This document shows positions 21,278 to 33,771 of a stretch of 64,000 nucleotides of DNA, piece by piece. The position numbers were made by a program, and so were the translations under genes. The notes under the pieces were generated by a model. It was not told the DNA's origin and made no database searches. It saw only the letters and a program-made list of their open reading frames with translations. The stretch is from Mikania micrantha (lineage: Eukaryota; Streptophyta; Magnoliopsida; Asterales; Asteraceae): NCBI GenBank assembly GCA_009363875.1, contig CM018685.1:66909933-66973932 (forward strand), given 5' to 3'. How positions within the stretch are numbered: position 1 is the stretch's first letter; each line of letters starts with the position of its first letter.

Positions 21278-22884
21278 AAATTGTCTTGGTTTCTACTCTT
21301 CTTGGTCAAAATTCTTTTTATACTGGATCCAACCCCTATAAACATAACATCAGGTTTAATAAATTATTATAAAATAGTCATGATTTAATACTTAAAAATG
21401 ATATCCGGATACATCGTATTATAAGTAAACTTGTGTGTTTCAATTCATGACGTATGCAATTGATAGGTACAAAGTATACTTGAAGTCTCTTTCATTCTTT
21501 GTATTGTGTAAATAGTCTATTTTATTATTACTACACACCAATAGTCAATATAAAACAAAATTATGTCTTAATTTAGTCGTTACATTTAATAAATAGATTA
21601 AATTAAATTAAAAATTAAATTTAAAAAAAAAACACCATCTAGTAACGATGGATACTTGGTTTAATTGAAGACTACTTGCTTAATAAACAAATATAATATG
21701 AAGCTTACAAAGTTGAATGCATACCCCACCTACTTACCAAGCCCAAAACCATACCATTGGACACAACGAAGGCCCACAACACATGGGTCAACAAAAACAT
21801 ACTCAAAATAGCACCCGACAATTAGGACCCATCAATTAAAATAAAAAAGGTAGGCTTGGTTGAAAAGGAATTTGTTTAGAGGTTCAATTTAGATAACCAA
21901 AATTTAAAAATATACGACACATTTATTTGAATTTGCAATAGTTATCGCTTATCACTACCACCGCTCTTACTATTTATATTGTTGTTACCACTTCTCGCAT
22001 GTCTGTCGTTAGCATTTCATATTTTATGATGTAACCATTGCCTCTACATATGTGGCTACCATGACTCGACTATCGTCATCATAATGCCCCCTCAGCTCAT
22101 TCATGCCCTCATTCTTGCCATTGACATCACTATGACTATTGTCAACACTTCCGCCATCATGGTTGATAGAACTCACATTTAAACTGATTATTTTGTAGGA
22201 ATTGATCAATAAGTAGTAAATGATCACCAATTGTAGCTAATCATGTTCAATAATTGAGCAATAATAACTAATCACTATTAGTAATAGGGATCCACAACAA
22301 CTATAATTAAACAACCGGGATCAATGACAACAACGGGCAATCAACTACTAAGCTTCCAGGTGATTAAAACTAAATGGTACACCTGACAATTTTGACACAA
22401 TCAAGAAAAATGTGTTGGTTTTAGTGAGCAATTATTGTATTTTGGGCTGAAATGAGTAACAACATAATACAGAACGAGTGAAAATAAGCAACACCTTAAT
22501 ATAATACGGGTCAAGATATGTAACCTAAAAATTATGATAATAGAATAGATTCAAACGGATAATAATTATTAATAATATATTTGATGATATAATTTCTAAA
22601 GCTTATGCAAATAAACTATTTGTTTAGTTACAAACCATTTTAACTTTAAATAAATTGATGTTTTTTTTTAAATAGCTCATTTAGACATAAACTGACTTTG
22701 CTTAAAACCCATCCAAACCTAAACGTGTTCTGACTCGTTATCTGACCCAGCTCAACACGCTCATTTTGCCAGGCTTACTAAATGTGAATTAGTAGTAACT
22801 AGTTTTTTCCTAAAGTGTTCATGTTGGTAAAACTAAATAATTGACAATTGTTTAACCATCAAGTAACACTTTTCACAAAAGCAT
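21278..22884. other. No gene seen
   Basis: AT-rich intergenic sequence. The 68-codon minus-strand frame at 22024-22230 is low-complexity and unsupported. Confidence 0.5.
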
Positions 22885-22887
22885 TAA

Positions 22888-23806
22888 GGTGCTGTTTGTT
22901 TTTGAAGAGGTTAAAGGTCTGCAGTCTGCGGACCACATCTGCAGCAGAAGAGCTGGACTAAACGTCTGCAGTCTGTAGCAAAAAGACTGTTTGTTTTTTA
23001 ACATCTGCAAACTGTTTAAAAAATATAAAATTTAACATCAAACCACAAAATCAATCATCAATTTAACCAGAAGCATAACATCATACCAGAAGCATCAAAC
23101 ATGAAACAAAAGATTGGTTGATTAGAACAAGAACTAAAAGAAAAAAAACAAAAAAAAACCTATTAAATAGAGGATCTGCTGTGGTGGTGGCTTGCGACGC
23201 CGGAGGAGGTCGCCGGTGGGACTACGGTGCGTCGCAGGTGGAGGAGGCGGAGGTCGCCGGTGGGAGTACGGTGCGTCGCACGTGGAGGAGGCGGAGGTCG
23301 CCGGTGGGAGTACGGTGCGTCGCAGGTGGAGGAGGCCGGCGTTGATGAGAAGATCAGAAGTGGTGATGATGGGTGCATGCGTACCAGAGAGTCGTCAGCT
23401 ACGGCGGTGGTGACGGTGGCGGACGGTGACGGACATTTTCTTATCACTTTTCAATCGGTGGTGATTGGTGAGGGATGAAGAAAGGCAAGGGGAAGAACGC
23501 CAGATTGTTGCCTAATTCGTTGAAGATAATATCGTCGGTGCTTCCATAGTTGCGTCGATTGCAGCTTATGGAGATGATTAGAGAAGGGGGCGACGGGAAC
23601 AAAAACAAAGGGGCGTGAGTTTTTTACCTTAGAAGAGCTTTGCAGATATGAGAAGTGGGTATACCATGTCTGCAAGAAAAAGAGGTTTCGCAGACCTTTT
23701 TTAATGAAATGTCTGCGAAAAAACAAACACCCTTCATCTGCCCGTGGTCTGCGGGGCGCAGACAAAAGAGGTTTCGCAGACCTTTTTGATAAAAACAAAC
23801 AACACC
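22888..23806. mobile_element. Harbinger-like non-autonomous element 1, 919 bp
   Basis: It begins GGTGCTGTTTGTTTTTG and ends CAAAAACAAACAACACC in inverted arrangement, flanked by TAA (22885-22887, 23807-23809). Subterminal GTCTGCGGACC and TTTCGCAGACC motifs recur. The interior is GC-rich and holds a 44-bp tandem repeat, three copies at 23208-23339 (GGTCGCCGGTGGGA core), which produces overlapping Arg/Gly frames on both strands. No transposase is seen. Same family as 30701-31616. Confidence 0.78.
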
Positions 23807-23819
23807 TAAGTATATCTGA

Positions 23820-24030
23820 GCCCGAACCGGTTTTACCCATGGACCAAGGTTGTGTGCCGCAAACCCAGTTGTGGGTCGGTCCTGTGGGGTTTTCCCCGGT
23901 CGAACGCCAAGGCAAATTCTGATGCCTAGTGGGTCCGGTTAAGACAACACATTAACCAGACTGGGGTGTGGGCCTCTCCGTTGGAAGGGGTGCGATACCT
24001 TCCAAAAATTTAGAAAGTCGCCGTTTGAAA
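23820..24030 (+). mobile_element. SINE-like retroposon candidate
   Basis: A GC-richer block of about 210 bases ends GTCGCCGTTTG followed by A9, like the CCGTTC-A(n) tail of the SINEs at 2147 and 47582. No clear box A/B or target duplication was found, so this is a weak call. Confidence 0.35.
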
Positions 24031-25557
24031 AAAAAAGATGAACATTGTGATGGTTCCTCAAACTATAAAACAAAAATATTTGGTCTCTTTTTGTTAAATA
24101 ATATTCAACAAATAAATATATAAATAAATAAATTCGTTATTGTTTTCTTTTTAAATTATTCAATTAAGATTTCAAGAGTAAATTAATATATTATTTTACC
24201 AATAATGATTATACAACATTAAAAAGATATCTAGACAACTAAAAACTACAAAACCTATATATTTTCTCAAGTTTTTTCCCATCATTATATTATTTTTAAA
24301 TGTTTAAAAGCAATTTAAAAATGTCATGAACGTTATAACGTGAATTGGTTAGATTCATTGACAAAGAATGGATGTCATGATGTAAGGTCACTTTTAATTT
24401 ATAGTGGTAAGCCTAAGCGTCCCGTTACAAAGGCACAATACATGGTTATTATAACAAAAGGGAGACAGAAAACGAAGGCACAAGACATGTTTATTATGAC
24501 AAAAGGTTACACAGAAAACGACGTAGTTCAACCAAAAATTGATTCATAACGGTTTAAGTAAATTACTGAGACGGTTTCTCTGATTTGCTAGTATTTTACT
24601 CTTGGTCTTTAAGTTTTATAAATTACTCATATGGTCTCTAACTTTAAATATTTGTAACAAACAAGGTTCTTATTTAAAAATAATTTGGTCAAGTATGGAG
24701 GATAATTTGGTGACCTAAAGAATATATGTGTTATAGATGTCTAAAGTTTGGAACCATATGAGTAAAATAATCTAAAACCCATGTCTCATAAGAAAGGGCT
24801 AAGTTGAGTCATACCGCAATGTTGTGCTAACAGCTTCATGAATAATAAAATGCAACCCAAAAACTCAGTTACAACGGCTATCAATCCATTCTAAAATAAG
24901 AAACCAATCCATCGTAAGAGTAAAAGTCACTTTCTAGGAAAACTAACCCAAATATTACTTAATAATATTTATGTTAGCATAACCAAATATGTGTCTTACA
25001 AAAAAGGTTGAGTCATACTTTACTTCTATGGTTAAAACATCGCTAATATCAAAGTCTAGAACAAAAGCTGGCTGTAACAATTGTCAATCCATCTAGAAAC
25101 AATAATTCGAATTGATGTAAAAGTAAGTGTCACGTTTAAGATAATACGAACCCAAACAAAAGTTAATAAATGTATGTTAATTATTATTTACTTATTTTTA
25201 AACTTTTAAGTTAAGTATTGCTTTCCTATTTATTATTTTTCCTTTTTTTTTAACTTTATCTTGTTTTTATGTGTATCATTTTCTTCCTAAAAAGTTTAAT
25301 AAAACTCTTAAAAGTTGCATTGATCAAGAACACACAAAAAAAATAAGAATAAAAATAAAAATAAAAAAAAGGTATCGCATTGCTGTTATATATAGTTTAT
25401 CTGGATTATTTAGAAATATTAACTTCTGAAATTTGAAAAATCAAGTTCAATATTATTAGTTTATCTTTTGAAATATTGAACAAATTAACATAAAAAACGT
25501 CTATTTTTCAATAACAAAATTGTAATAATAAAATGCTAAATAAGTACATAGTTTTAT
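24031..25557. repeat. No gene; old tandem duplication at 24780-25150
   Basis: The stretch 24780-24960 (AGTTGAGTCATAC ... CTATCAATCCATTCTA ... AAAGTCACTTTCT) is repeated in diverged form at 24990-25150 (GGTTGAGTCATAC ... TTGTCAATCCATCTAG ... AAGTGTCACG). The bases from about 25180 to 25400 resemble 44200-44390. No coding region is supported. Confidence 0.55.
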
Positions 25558-25566
25558 TATTTTTAA

Positions 25567-26008
25567 GGGATAACTTTGTAGAAATGTAACCAACTTTTAA
25601 TTTTGTTCCAATCAAGTAACTCAAACATTTTTTTTGTCCTAATTAAGTCATTCAAGTTACTTTTGTGTTTGAATTCTATGTTCTTAATTTGAATAGTAGG
25701 TAATACATGTTGATATAAGTTTGAGTGAATAATTTTTAAAAAAATGACTGATTTGAATCAATAATTATTAATTTTAACTAATATCTGACCAATAACAAAA
25801 AATTAATAATTACTTGTTCAAGTCAGTCATTTTTTTAAAAAAAATTATTCACTCAAACTAATATCAACATGTATTACCTACATTAGGTTAAAAACATATA
25901 ATTGAAACACAAAAATAACTTTAATGACTTAATTTAGACAAAAAAAACGTTTCAGTAAATTAATTGAAACAAAATGAAAAGTTGGTTACAATTATATGAA
26001 GTTTTTCC
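25567..26008. mobile_element. Foldback Mutator-like MITE, 442 bp
   Basis: Almost the whole element is an inverted repeat: GGGATAACTTTG...GTAACCAACTTTTAATTTTG on the left pairs with CAAAATGAAAAGTTGGTTAC...GTTTTTCC on the right. The arms are about 200 bases and meet near 25780. It is flanked by identical 9-bp repeats TATTTTTAA (25558-25566, 26009-26017), the Mutator target size. Confidence 0.9.
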
Positions 26009-26020
26009 TATTTTTAACAT

Positions 26021-26792
26021 GGGTTATGCTAAATATACCCCCCTTTGTATTTTTTTTACTTGTCGTACCCCCTCCTTAAGTTTTTTAAATATATACAAGT
26101 AAACCTTATGTTTTTAATTAACTAAAAAGATCCATAAAGCTTTAAACAAAAACGTGAGGGACTGTTTTTACAAAACTCAAACATCACGGAATCATTATCA
26201 TCATCAATTCATCGTTTAAAAATCAAATAAAACGAAATCTAAGCTTAAATAATCATAGTCGAACTCAAACTCAAAGTCTATTAAAACGAGCATAAAACTC
26301 AAAATTAATTGAACCTAAACAATCATTTAACCTCTGCGAAACTCTCTGCGTAAACAAAAGCTGTTCACAATCTCAACACAAATCAAGAAAAAGGCGTGTA
26401 AGAACCCGGATATTCTACTTCGGTTCATCAAGCAACGAACATGAATTAGTTAGCTAAGGTAGGTGTTTCATATACAATTACACTAGTTTTTGTTCGAGGA
26501 ACGAAAACCCTATGTTTGTAACAACAATCGGGCCTCAGTTCAATCGAATTTGAACAACGAGGAACTAGGGTTCATACAATTAAATCTGATTTTGTATGAA
26601 TTTAATTTTATATTTTGTATATGGTATGACAAGTAAGAGTGGATACGCTTAGTAGAATTTAAAGTAAAAATAATATTTGGTATATTTTTGTTGTGTTATA
26701 TAGTTGAAGGGTTGATTTTAACAAATTTATATTTAATATTTTAGGTGAGGGGGTATGACAAGTTCAAAAGAGGGGTACATTTAGCCACACCC
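26021..26792. mobile_element. Mutator-like non-autonomous element, 772 bp
   Basis: The left end, GGGTTATGCTAAATATACCC, pairs with the inverted right end, GGGGTACATTTAGCCACACCC, over about 55 bases including GACAAGT/ACTTGTC and the C-rich CATACCCCCTC. Flanks TTTTAACAT (26012-26020) and TTTTAAAAT (26793-26801) form a 9-bp duplication with one mismatch. It lies 12 bases from the previous MITE, and the two target duplications overlap. No open frame. Confidence 0.78.
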
Positions 26793-26907
26793 TTTTAAAA
26801 TTTAAACATACGTGATTTATCATTTAGTAGGAAATTGAGACTAAAGAAACCACAAGATAACCTCATCCTAATTCGACGTAACGGATAAATTATTCATTTA
26901 TTCTATA

Positions 26908-27726
26908 CTAGGTTATTACCCGTGTATATCACGGATTATATAAAAATATTAAATAATTAGTAATAAAAATTTAAAAATTATAAATAATATTTCGATAGAC
27001 ATTGATTAAATTACGTATTAATATTTATTGTAATTAACAAAAAAATATTTAAAATTTTCAATAACTAAAGAAATGTACTTGAGTTTTTTGATTTCTAACA
27101 ATAATGATTTTTAAGTTAACGGATCTTATTATTTAAATTTTAAAAACTAACTGTTGCAAATCGAGAATATAATAAACAATTTATTTAATTATTGAAGTTA
27201 AAAGAATCATTTTAAAATATCATTAAACATAAAGAACTAAAGTTCTAATTTTTCCTATTATTTTTATTTTACTTTTGGGTTTTAAAAGACGTTTTGTTTT
27301 AAAATAACATCAATTGTGTATAAAAATCCTACTAATTAAAACTTTAATTTATAATTTACTTCATTTTTTTAAAAAATATTTTTTTAAGAAAACTTGTTCT
27401 TTATAAAACTTTTATTTTATAACAATATTAACTTAAAATATTTATTTTTAAAAAAAATTGATTTATAGAAATTATTATAAACTTGTTTTAAAGTTTTCTT
27501 TTAATGAAAATATTTGATTTTTAATATATCAAAAACTAATTTCTAGTATGAAAAAAGACAAATAATATTATTATTCATTAATATTATAATTATTTAATAA
27601 GATAGATAATATAGTTATTTAATAGGATAGATAATAAAATAGGATGGTAAAAACGTGACAAGTGGCAATTAAAACATAAGAATGTGACATGTGACAAAAT
27701 GATTTTTGTTTATTATAATAGAAAGA
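26908..27726 (-). mobile_element. Non-autonomous Helitron, 819 bp
   Basis: On the minus strand it starts TCTTTCTATTATAATAAAC (A before it) and ends CTAG (26911-26908; T after it). Hairpin CCGTGTATATCACGG (26919-26933) lies inside the end. The interior is AT-rich and non-coding. The 5' end resembles the one at 3223. Confidence 0.75.
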
Positions 27727-27984
27727 TATCGACCATGACGTGTGTGAAGTCAAATGTTAAGTTGGTTAATCCCTTTTTTCAGCAATTTTTTCCAAACTTT
27801 TGTTGTTTATTATAAGACTTGAACCCTTAACATATTTTAAAAAGAAAACAACTTAATACATCTTGATACTATTAAGACAAATGTCCTTCGGTTGATTAGT
27901 TAATGGAATAGATACCCTCACATGAATGTATATATGGATGTGTAGGGGTATGCATATACGCATTTATGCTTTTACATTTTATCA

Positions 27985-29890
27985 AATAAGCAGACTATGA
28001 GTGTAATGTGTTTATTCTTCCAATATGTGTGTGTATGTATGTATGTATGTATGTATGCATCAAATAATATAGCTTATTCAAATAATTATATATTAAAAAA
28101 CTAGCCTATAAACACGTATATCACACGGGTGGAATAATTAAAAAATATAATTCATTAACATTAAATTTTAATAAGTATTTAATAATTATAAAATTATATT
28201 TTAAGATAATATATAATTAAAATAAAATAATACTTATAATTTATTAAATTTTAATAAATTCGTAAATTATTAGTATACGAAGATTTATATTTTTTGATAC
28301 TTAAGTATATAATTTAATCATTAAAGATTATTAGTATATATTAGAAAAGAGATACCGGAAAAAAAATTTCAAATTGCACCCGATCATATCCACTATCAAG
28401 TCATTAGTTATATAAAAAACTCAAGACATTGAGAAAACTTCATGATAAAATTCGAACCCATGTACCCTTTGATTTCCAAGACTTATTCCACCAACAAGAC
28501 ACCGATAGGTTGTAATAATATATTGCCTTTTGGCAATCATTAGAGTCGATATTGATTAATTGTTTTGAATTTGGAACAATTATATTCTTCCGATTCCGAC
28601 ACGTATTGCCTTTGTAAAATTTTAGCACTTCCATTTTCATTTTGATTCGTAAATCTATCATAAAACACCAAGTATCAAATCAGTTAGAATGATTGACGTG
28701 ATGCGCAAATGCAATGCATCGAAATTACTAAAACGAGGATAATTCAGTGTTTTTCTATTTTATTTATGTTCGTAAATAACAATGATAATCTTGAATATGT
28801 ATAATTAATTAAACATATTATCAATTTTTACAGCAATTTTTGTTCATCCTTTTCTTATTATAGGACCCTGAAACCATCAACTTATTTTAACATGAAACAC
28901 CTTAACATTACCTTCTAATAATAAAATAAATGTCCTTTTGTAATTAAAGATATCATCTATCGTCCAAAGAAAAAAATTAAAATATTAAAATTTATAGTAA
29001 AATTAAGGAAATAAACATTTATAATATTACCAATTAACTACAACAGGTATGTTTCATCTTTTATATTTTATTATAATAAATAAATGTTTTTTAGACAAAT
29101 GTTATGTTTTTAGAGCACATCAAAATTAATTTCCGGCCGCTCTCTCTCCTATTAACTGTTTATACGACACCTTTTTTAATATTTTCATTTTTCTAATATT
29201 TTTTTCTATTAAATAGTAACATTTTATTTGATTTGGTAAATATTAACATTATAAGTCATACTTTTTATATTTTTATAAAACATCTTTAAGAAATATATGA
29301 TACATTATTTAAAATAAATAATTTTAAAATTTATTTATTTAATATGTGTAATACATAACCTATTTTTTAATATAATTAAAGTATAATTATAACTCACCTC
29401 GTGTCATTTAATTAATAGATGGTTTGATAATATAAATTAATTGTAACGATAACTAATTAACAAAAAACTATAGTCATATAAAATATCCTTTATATGCGTA
29501 GATGTTATCTTTATATAGAAATAATAAAAAGCGATTCAATATTAATGTAAATAATGGTATTGTAAAGATTAAATGAGAGTATAAAGTTATGATTTAACAT
29601 GTATTTTCTTACATTAATTTAAATATTAACATGTGAAATTCCAAATAAGATGGAGTGTACAAAGACAAAAAAAAAATTATGCAGAAGATACATGTACTTG
29701 AAAACTTTAGAAGGCTATTCAATTATACTTATCCAACTTCATAATGTGATTCAATGAATTTTTGTACATGTGCAATAAGAGATCAGCAACTTATCTCTTA
29801 AAACAGTAAAGCTTAGGTCAAATTTTGTAGGAAAAATGTCAAAATGAGAGCCATACAATATTGGCATATTACTATTAATTAATTAATATA
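27985..29890 (+). repeat. Segmental duplication, copy B
   Basis: Matches 13925-18070 in order. It includes a Helitron 3' end in minus orientation at 28101-28104 (CTAG, hairpin ACGTATATCACACGGGT) at the position equivalent to 14010, so that insertion may predate the duplication. It lacks the insertions at 14534-14860, 14905-15154, 15487-15899, 16592-17053 and 17215-17792. A TATG microsatellite lies at about 28030-28060. No genes. Confidence 0.82.
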
Positions 29891-30064
29891 TTTATTACAA
29901 TTCGAATTGAATGAGCACTAATATAATACATACTAATGAGTAATGTTAAACTAACAAGAGTGACATAAGTTATTCTCTGGTATAATCTTAAAATATTTTT
30001 CTTCCATATCTCTTCTATTAAGCTAATTTTATGCACGTATGGTAGCTCGATAATGTCTGAATTA

Positions 30065-30415
30065 TCATACAAACAAGCATGTAAAAAAACCATTTTAAAA
30101 AAAAAAAATTTACAGGTCTTTAGCACTATTTGGAATATTTTTATAAAAAAATTTAAAATACATCAAGTGGTTTTTTTTAAAAAAAATATTTTGTAAACCC
30201 ATGTTAAACATACGCAACATTGCGCCAGATGTTACGAATTTTTTGTAAGTGTTATTACAAATGTTTTACATGTGTTTACAAAATATTCTTTTTAAAAAAA
30301 AAACACTTGATTTTTTTTTTAATTTTTTTCATGAAAATATGCCAAATATTGTTGAAAACCTGTAAAAAAATTCAAAAAAAAAGGTTTTTTTGCATGCTTT
30401 TTACCATGGCTTTTA
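30065..30415. mobile_element. Imperfect foldback element
   Basis: The arm at about 30070-30215 (AAGCATGTAAAAAAACC, TTTACAGG, ATACATCAAGTGG, ATATTTTGTAAACCCATG) is matched in reverse complement at 30245-30405 (CATGTGTTTACAAAATAT, AACACTTGATTT, AACCTGTAAA, GGTTTTTTTGCATGCTT). The loop is about 30 bases. Diverged arms; no target duplication was found. Confidence 0.55.
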
Positions 30416-30700
30416 TTGTTTTCACACCAAAAAGTGGCTTTTCATATATCCTTACCCATATATTGCCTACATATTGGTTCCCATAGTATTCACACTAAGA
30501 CATGGTTTTCATATTATATATTCCCTATATGTGTGTCTAGAATTACGTTTAACTAAACAATCTTATTATCGTAAAATGTGTAAGAAAAAATATTAACCAT
30601 TAAATTTATAAGATAAAATTTGAGAGGGAAAATTCAAAATTTTAAAGAAAAAAGTTGTTGGGATGTAATTTAGTCATGACAACTCCCCCACATTTTCTAA

Positions 30701-31616
30701 GGTGGTGTTTGTTTTTTAAGAGGTAAAATGTCTGCGGTCTGCGGACCACATCTGCAAACCTCTTTTGCAGAAGAGGTGGACAAAACATCTGCAAGAAGAG
30801 TTTATGAGGGTGTTTGTTTTTAAAAACCTCTTCAAAAAAAAAATGTCTTCCCAACCCACCGTCCCCAACCCCACTGCGGTCTTCAACCCCCGTCGACCAC
30901 CGAAGACCCACCTACCGCCGCACCTCCGATCGTCCCCCTCCACCTACTGTTGAGCCACCACCATCCACCACTGTCACCATCCACCATCGACCACCGAAGA
31001 TTCCACCTACCACCGCGACGGTGGAGATCGAACGAGGAGGAGGAGACCACGATCGAACCAAACCCACCGTCCTGGTCACCGTCGAAATCGAACCAAACCC
31101 CTCGACAGTGGAGATCTCCGATCGAACTTGTCACCGTCGAAATCGAAGACCTACCCCTGTTCGCCGCTCATCTCCGATCGTCCCCCTCCACCTAGGGTTC
31201 GTCGCATCACCTAGGGTTCGCGTAGGGTGGCAGATCGAACACATCACCTAGGGTTCGTCGCATCTCCGATCGAAGACCCCTGTGGTAGCAGATCGTGGAT
31301 GGTGGCAGCCGATCGAACACATCACCTAGGGTTCGCGTCTGGGGTTGAGGCCGGCGGTGAGAGGGCGGTGGAGGGCGGCGGCGGTGGAGATCGTGGCTGA
31401 GAAGGGGGCGACGGCTGGGTAATGAAACGAGAAGAGGTTTGAAGAGGTTTGGAAGATGATGGTCCATGTCTTCTCCAAGAAGAGGTCTCGCAGACGTTTT
31501 TTAATGAAATGTCTGCGAGAAAACAAACACCCTACATCTTTCCTTGGTCTGCGAGGTGCAGACATAAGAGGTTTCGCAGACCTTCGCAGACGTTTTTTCA
31601 AAAAACAAACAGCCCC
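30701..31616. mobile_element. Harbinger-like non-autonomous element 2, 916 bp
   Basis: The ends GGTGGTGTTTGTTTTTT and AAAAAACAAACAGCCCC are inverted copies with TAA on both sides (30698-30700, 31617-31619). The subterminal GTCTGCG/CGCAGAC motifs match element 1 (22888-23806), but the interior differs. It is C-rich on the plus strand, with repeated TCACCTAGGGTTCG (31206-31338) and ATCGAACCAAACCC blocks, giving Pro/Arg-rich frames on both strands that I do not regard as genes. Confidence 0.78.
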
Positions 31617-31663
31617 TAAATATTCATAACTTTTACATATGATATTATTTTTCAAAAAAAAAA

Positions 31664-31869
31664 GAGTTAATTACACAAATGGTCCCTGTGGTTTATCGGG
31701 AATCCTAGGTTTGGGTACTAACTTTTTTTATAACATTCTGGGTCCTTAAATTCCTTAAAACGTTTCACCACTGGGTATTAGGGTAACCTCCCGTTTAAAA
31801 TTAACGGTTTTAGCCTCACGTGACTAGCACGTGAGGGCATTATCGTCATTTCTTCTTCTGGTTTTAAAC
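31664..31869 (+). repeat. Left terminal inverted repeat of the MuDR element
   Basis: Begins GAGTTAATTACACAAATGGT and ends GGTTTTAAAC. Its reverse complement is at 40050-40257. It contains the small palindrome CTCACGTGACTAGCACGTGAG. It probably holds the promoter of the transposase gene, as in maize MuDR; that is inference. Confidence 0.93.
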
Positions 31870-33771
31870 ATTCTGAAACATCTGGGAGAGAAATTGAAAC
31901 GCTGAAGGTGAATTAGGGCAAATCAAAATGGGAGTTTGGTCGATCAGGGAAGATGGTGAAGACTTTGACTATGAATTCACATACGGTAAGTATATAAAAC
32001 CTCATATCTTCTCTTTACAGTTGACTGAAGCTAAAATTTTGGTCTAAATTGTGTGTTTTTTCGTTATAGGCATCGAAAATTATCCTGATTTCTTTTCAAT
32101 GGAGGTTCATCATGGGGTAAATTTCAAGTTAACGATGGAAAGAGGGTCTACTGCAATGGGAGGTTAAGTTATGTAGATTTTATTCCTAAGGAGTTTTTCG
32201 GTCTAGATGTTGTTAATGAAATTGCACAAGCTTTTGGTTATCATAATACTAGCAAGATGATTTTCTTTTATCTTATTCCTGGTAGAAGTTTAGACAATGG
32301 TTTGAGGGTTTTAGCTTGTTATGATGATTTTGACGAGTTTATGGCACTAACAGTTGACCATACCTGCTTCGCTCTTTATATTGATCATGACAAAATTTTA
32401 GCTGAAGATGGTCCTGTAGATGAAGATGATGGTGGTGGGGATAATAATGTAGATGAAGATGATGATTATGATATCCTTGATGATGATTCATTTGAAAAAG
32501 AGGATGTTGAAGTGGATATGAAGGATTTCAATGTTAACTTTAGTGATGACGATGCAACTGATGAAGACTACTGGAGCAATGATTCATTTGGTACTTCTGG
32601 ATCTGAAGAAGATGATGAGAACTTAAAGAGAAGGAAAAAAGCACTTAGGAAACTTAGAAAAAATCAGCAAGGGTGTAAAGATCCTTGTACATTCTATGTT
32701 GGCCAAACATTTGCTACAAATGATGAGGTAAAAGCTTTAATTAAAAGACATTCTGTGGAAACAAGGAGAGAACTTCGATTATACAGGTATAACCATAATC
32801 CATACTTATAATTGTGTACAGTTGGTTGTGCTTTTTAAGAGCTTTGTTTTCTTTTTTGGGTAAAACAGGAATGATCAAGAAAGGGTAAGGGCTGTTTGCA
32901 AGGGACAAATACCAACATTTGAGAAAGGCCCAAATGAAACGGATAGTCAAGGCCCATCTGATAAAAGAAAAAAAATCAAAAGTGGGAAACATGTGGGACC
33001 CAGTCAAAAAGATGGAGGTAGGAAAACCCTAGAAGACCCTAATAAATGCCCTTGGTTGTTATATGTGTCAAGATTGAGTGGTGAACCAACTTGGATGGTG
33101 AAAACATACAACCCACAACACAGATGCCTGCCTTCTAGATATGTTAAGGCGTTCACTTCAGATTGGATAGCAAAGCAGATTCTGGTTGAGGTTGAGTCAA
33201 ACCCAGGAATACCAATTAAAGCTATCAGAGAACAAGTGGAGAAAAGATTTGATATGTCAGTTTCAAGAATGAAGGCATTCCAAGCTAAAACACAAGCAAC
33301 ATATCAGTTAACGGGTGATTACACGAGGCAGTACAAGGATTTAAGGGATTATTGCTTAGAAATCATGCACAGAAACCCAGGTACAACAATTAAATTGGAA
33401 ACTGAACCAGAACCCAATCCTAACTCAAGGTTTAGGGTTTTTAAGCGAATTAATATTTGTCTGGGTCCATTAAAGGAGGGTTTTAAAGCTTGTAGAAGGG
33501 AAATCATTGGGTTAGATGGGGCATTCATGAAGGGACCCTTTCCTAGTCAACTTCTTACTGCTGTTGGGATGGATCCGAATAATGGCATATATCCTTTGGC
33601 TTATGCTATAGTAGAGGCCGAGAATTTACACTCATGGTCATGGTTTTTGAGCATTTTGAGAGAGGACCTTGGGCTGGAAATCAACGCAAACTTCACCTTC
33701 ATATCTGATAGACAGAAAGGCATCATCCCAGCCATTGCATATGAATTCCCTTCTGCACAACATAGGTACTG

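Noticed and set aside
23118..23478. Overlapping Arg/Gly-rich open frames on both strands
   Set aside because: They come from the 44-bp GC-rich tandem repeat in a Harbinger-like element; no domain, and all frames are equally open.
30814..31251. 145-codon Pro/Arg-rich frame
   Set aside because: Low-complexity interior of the second Harbinger-like element; opposing frames on the other strand look the same.
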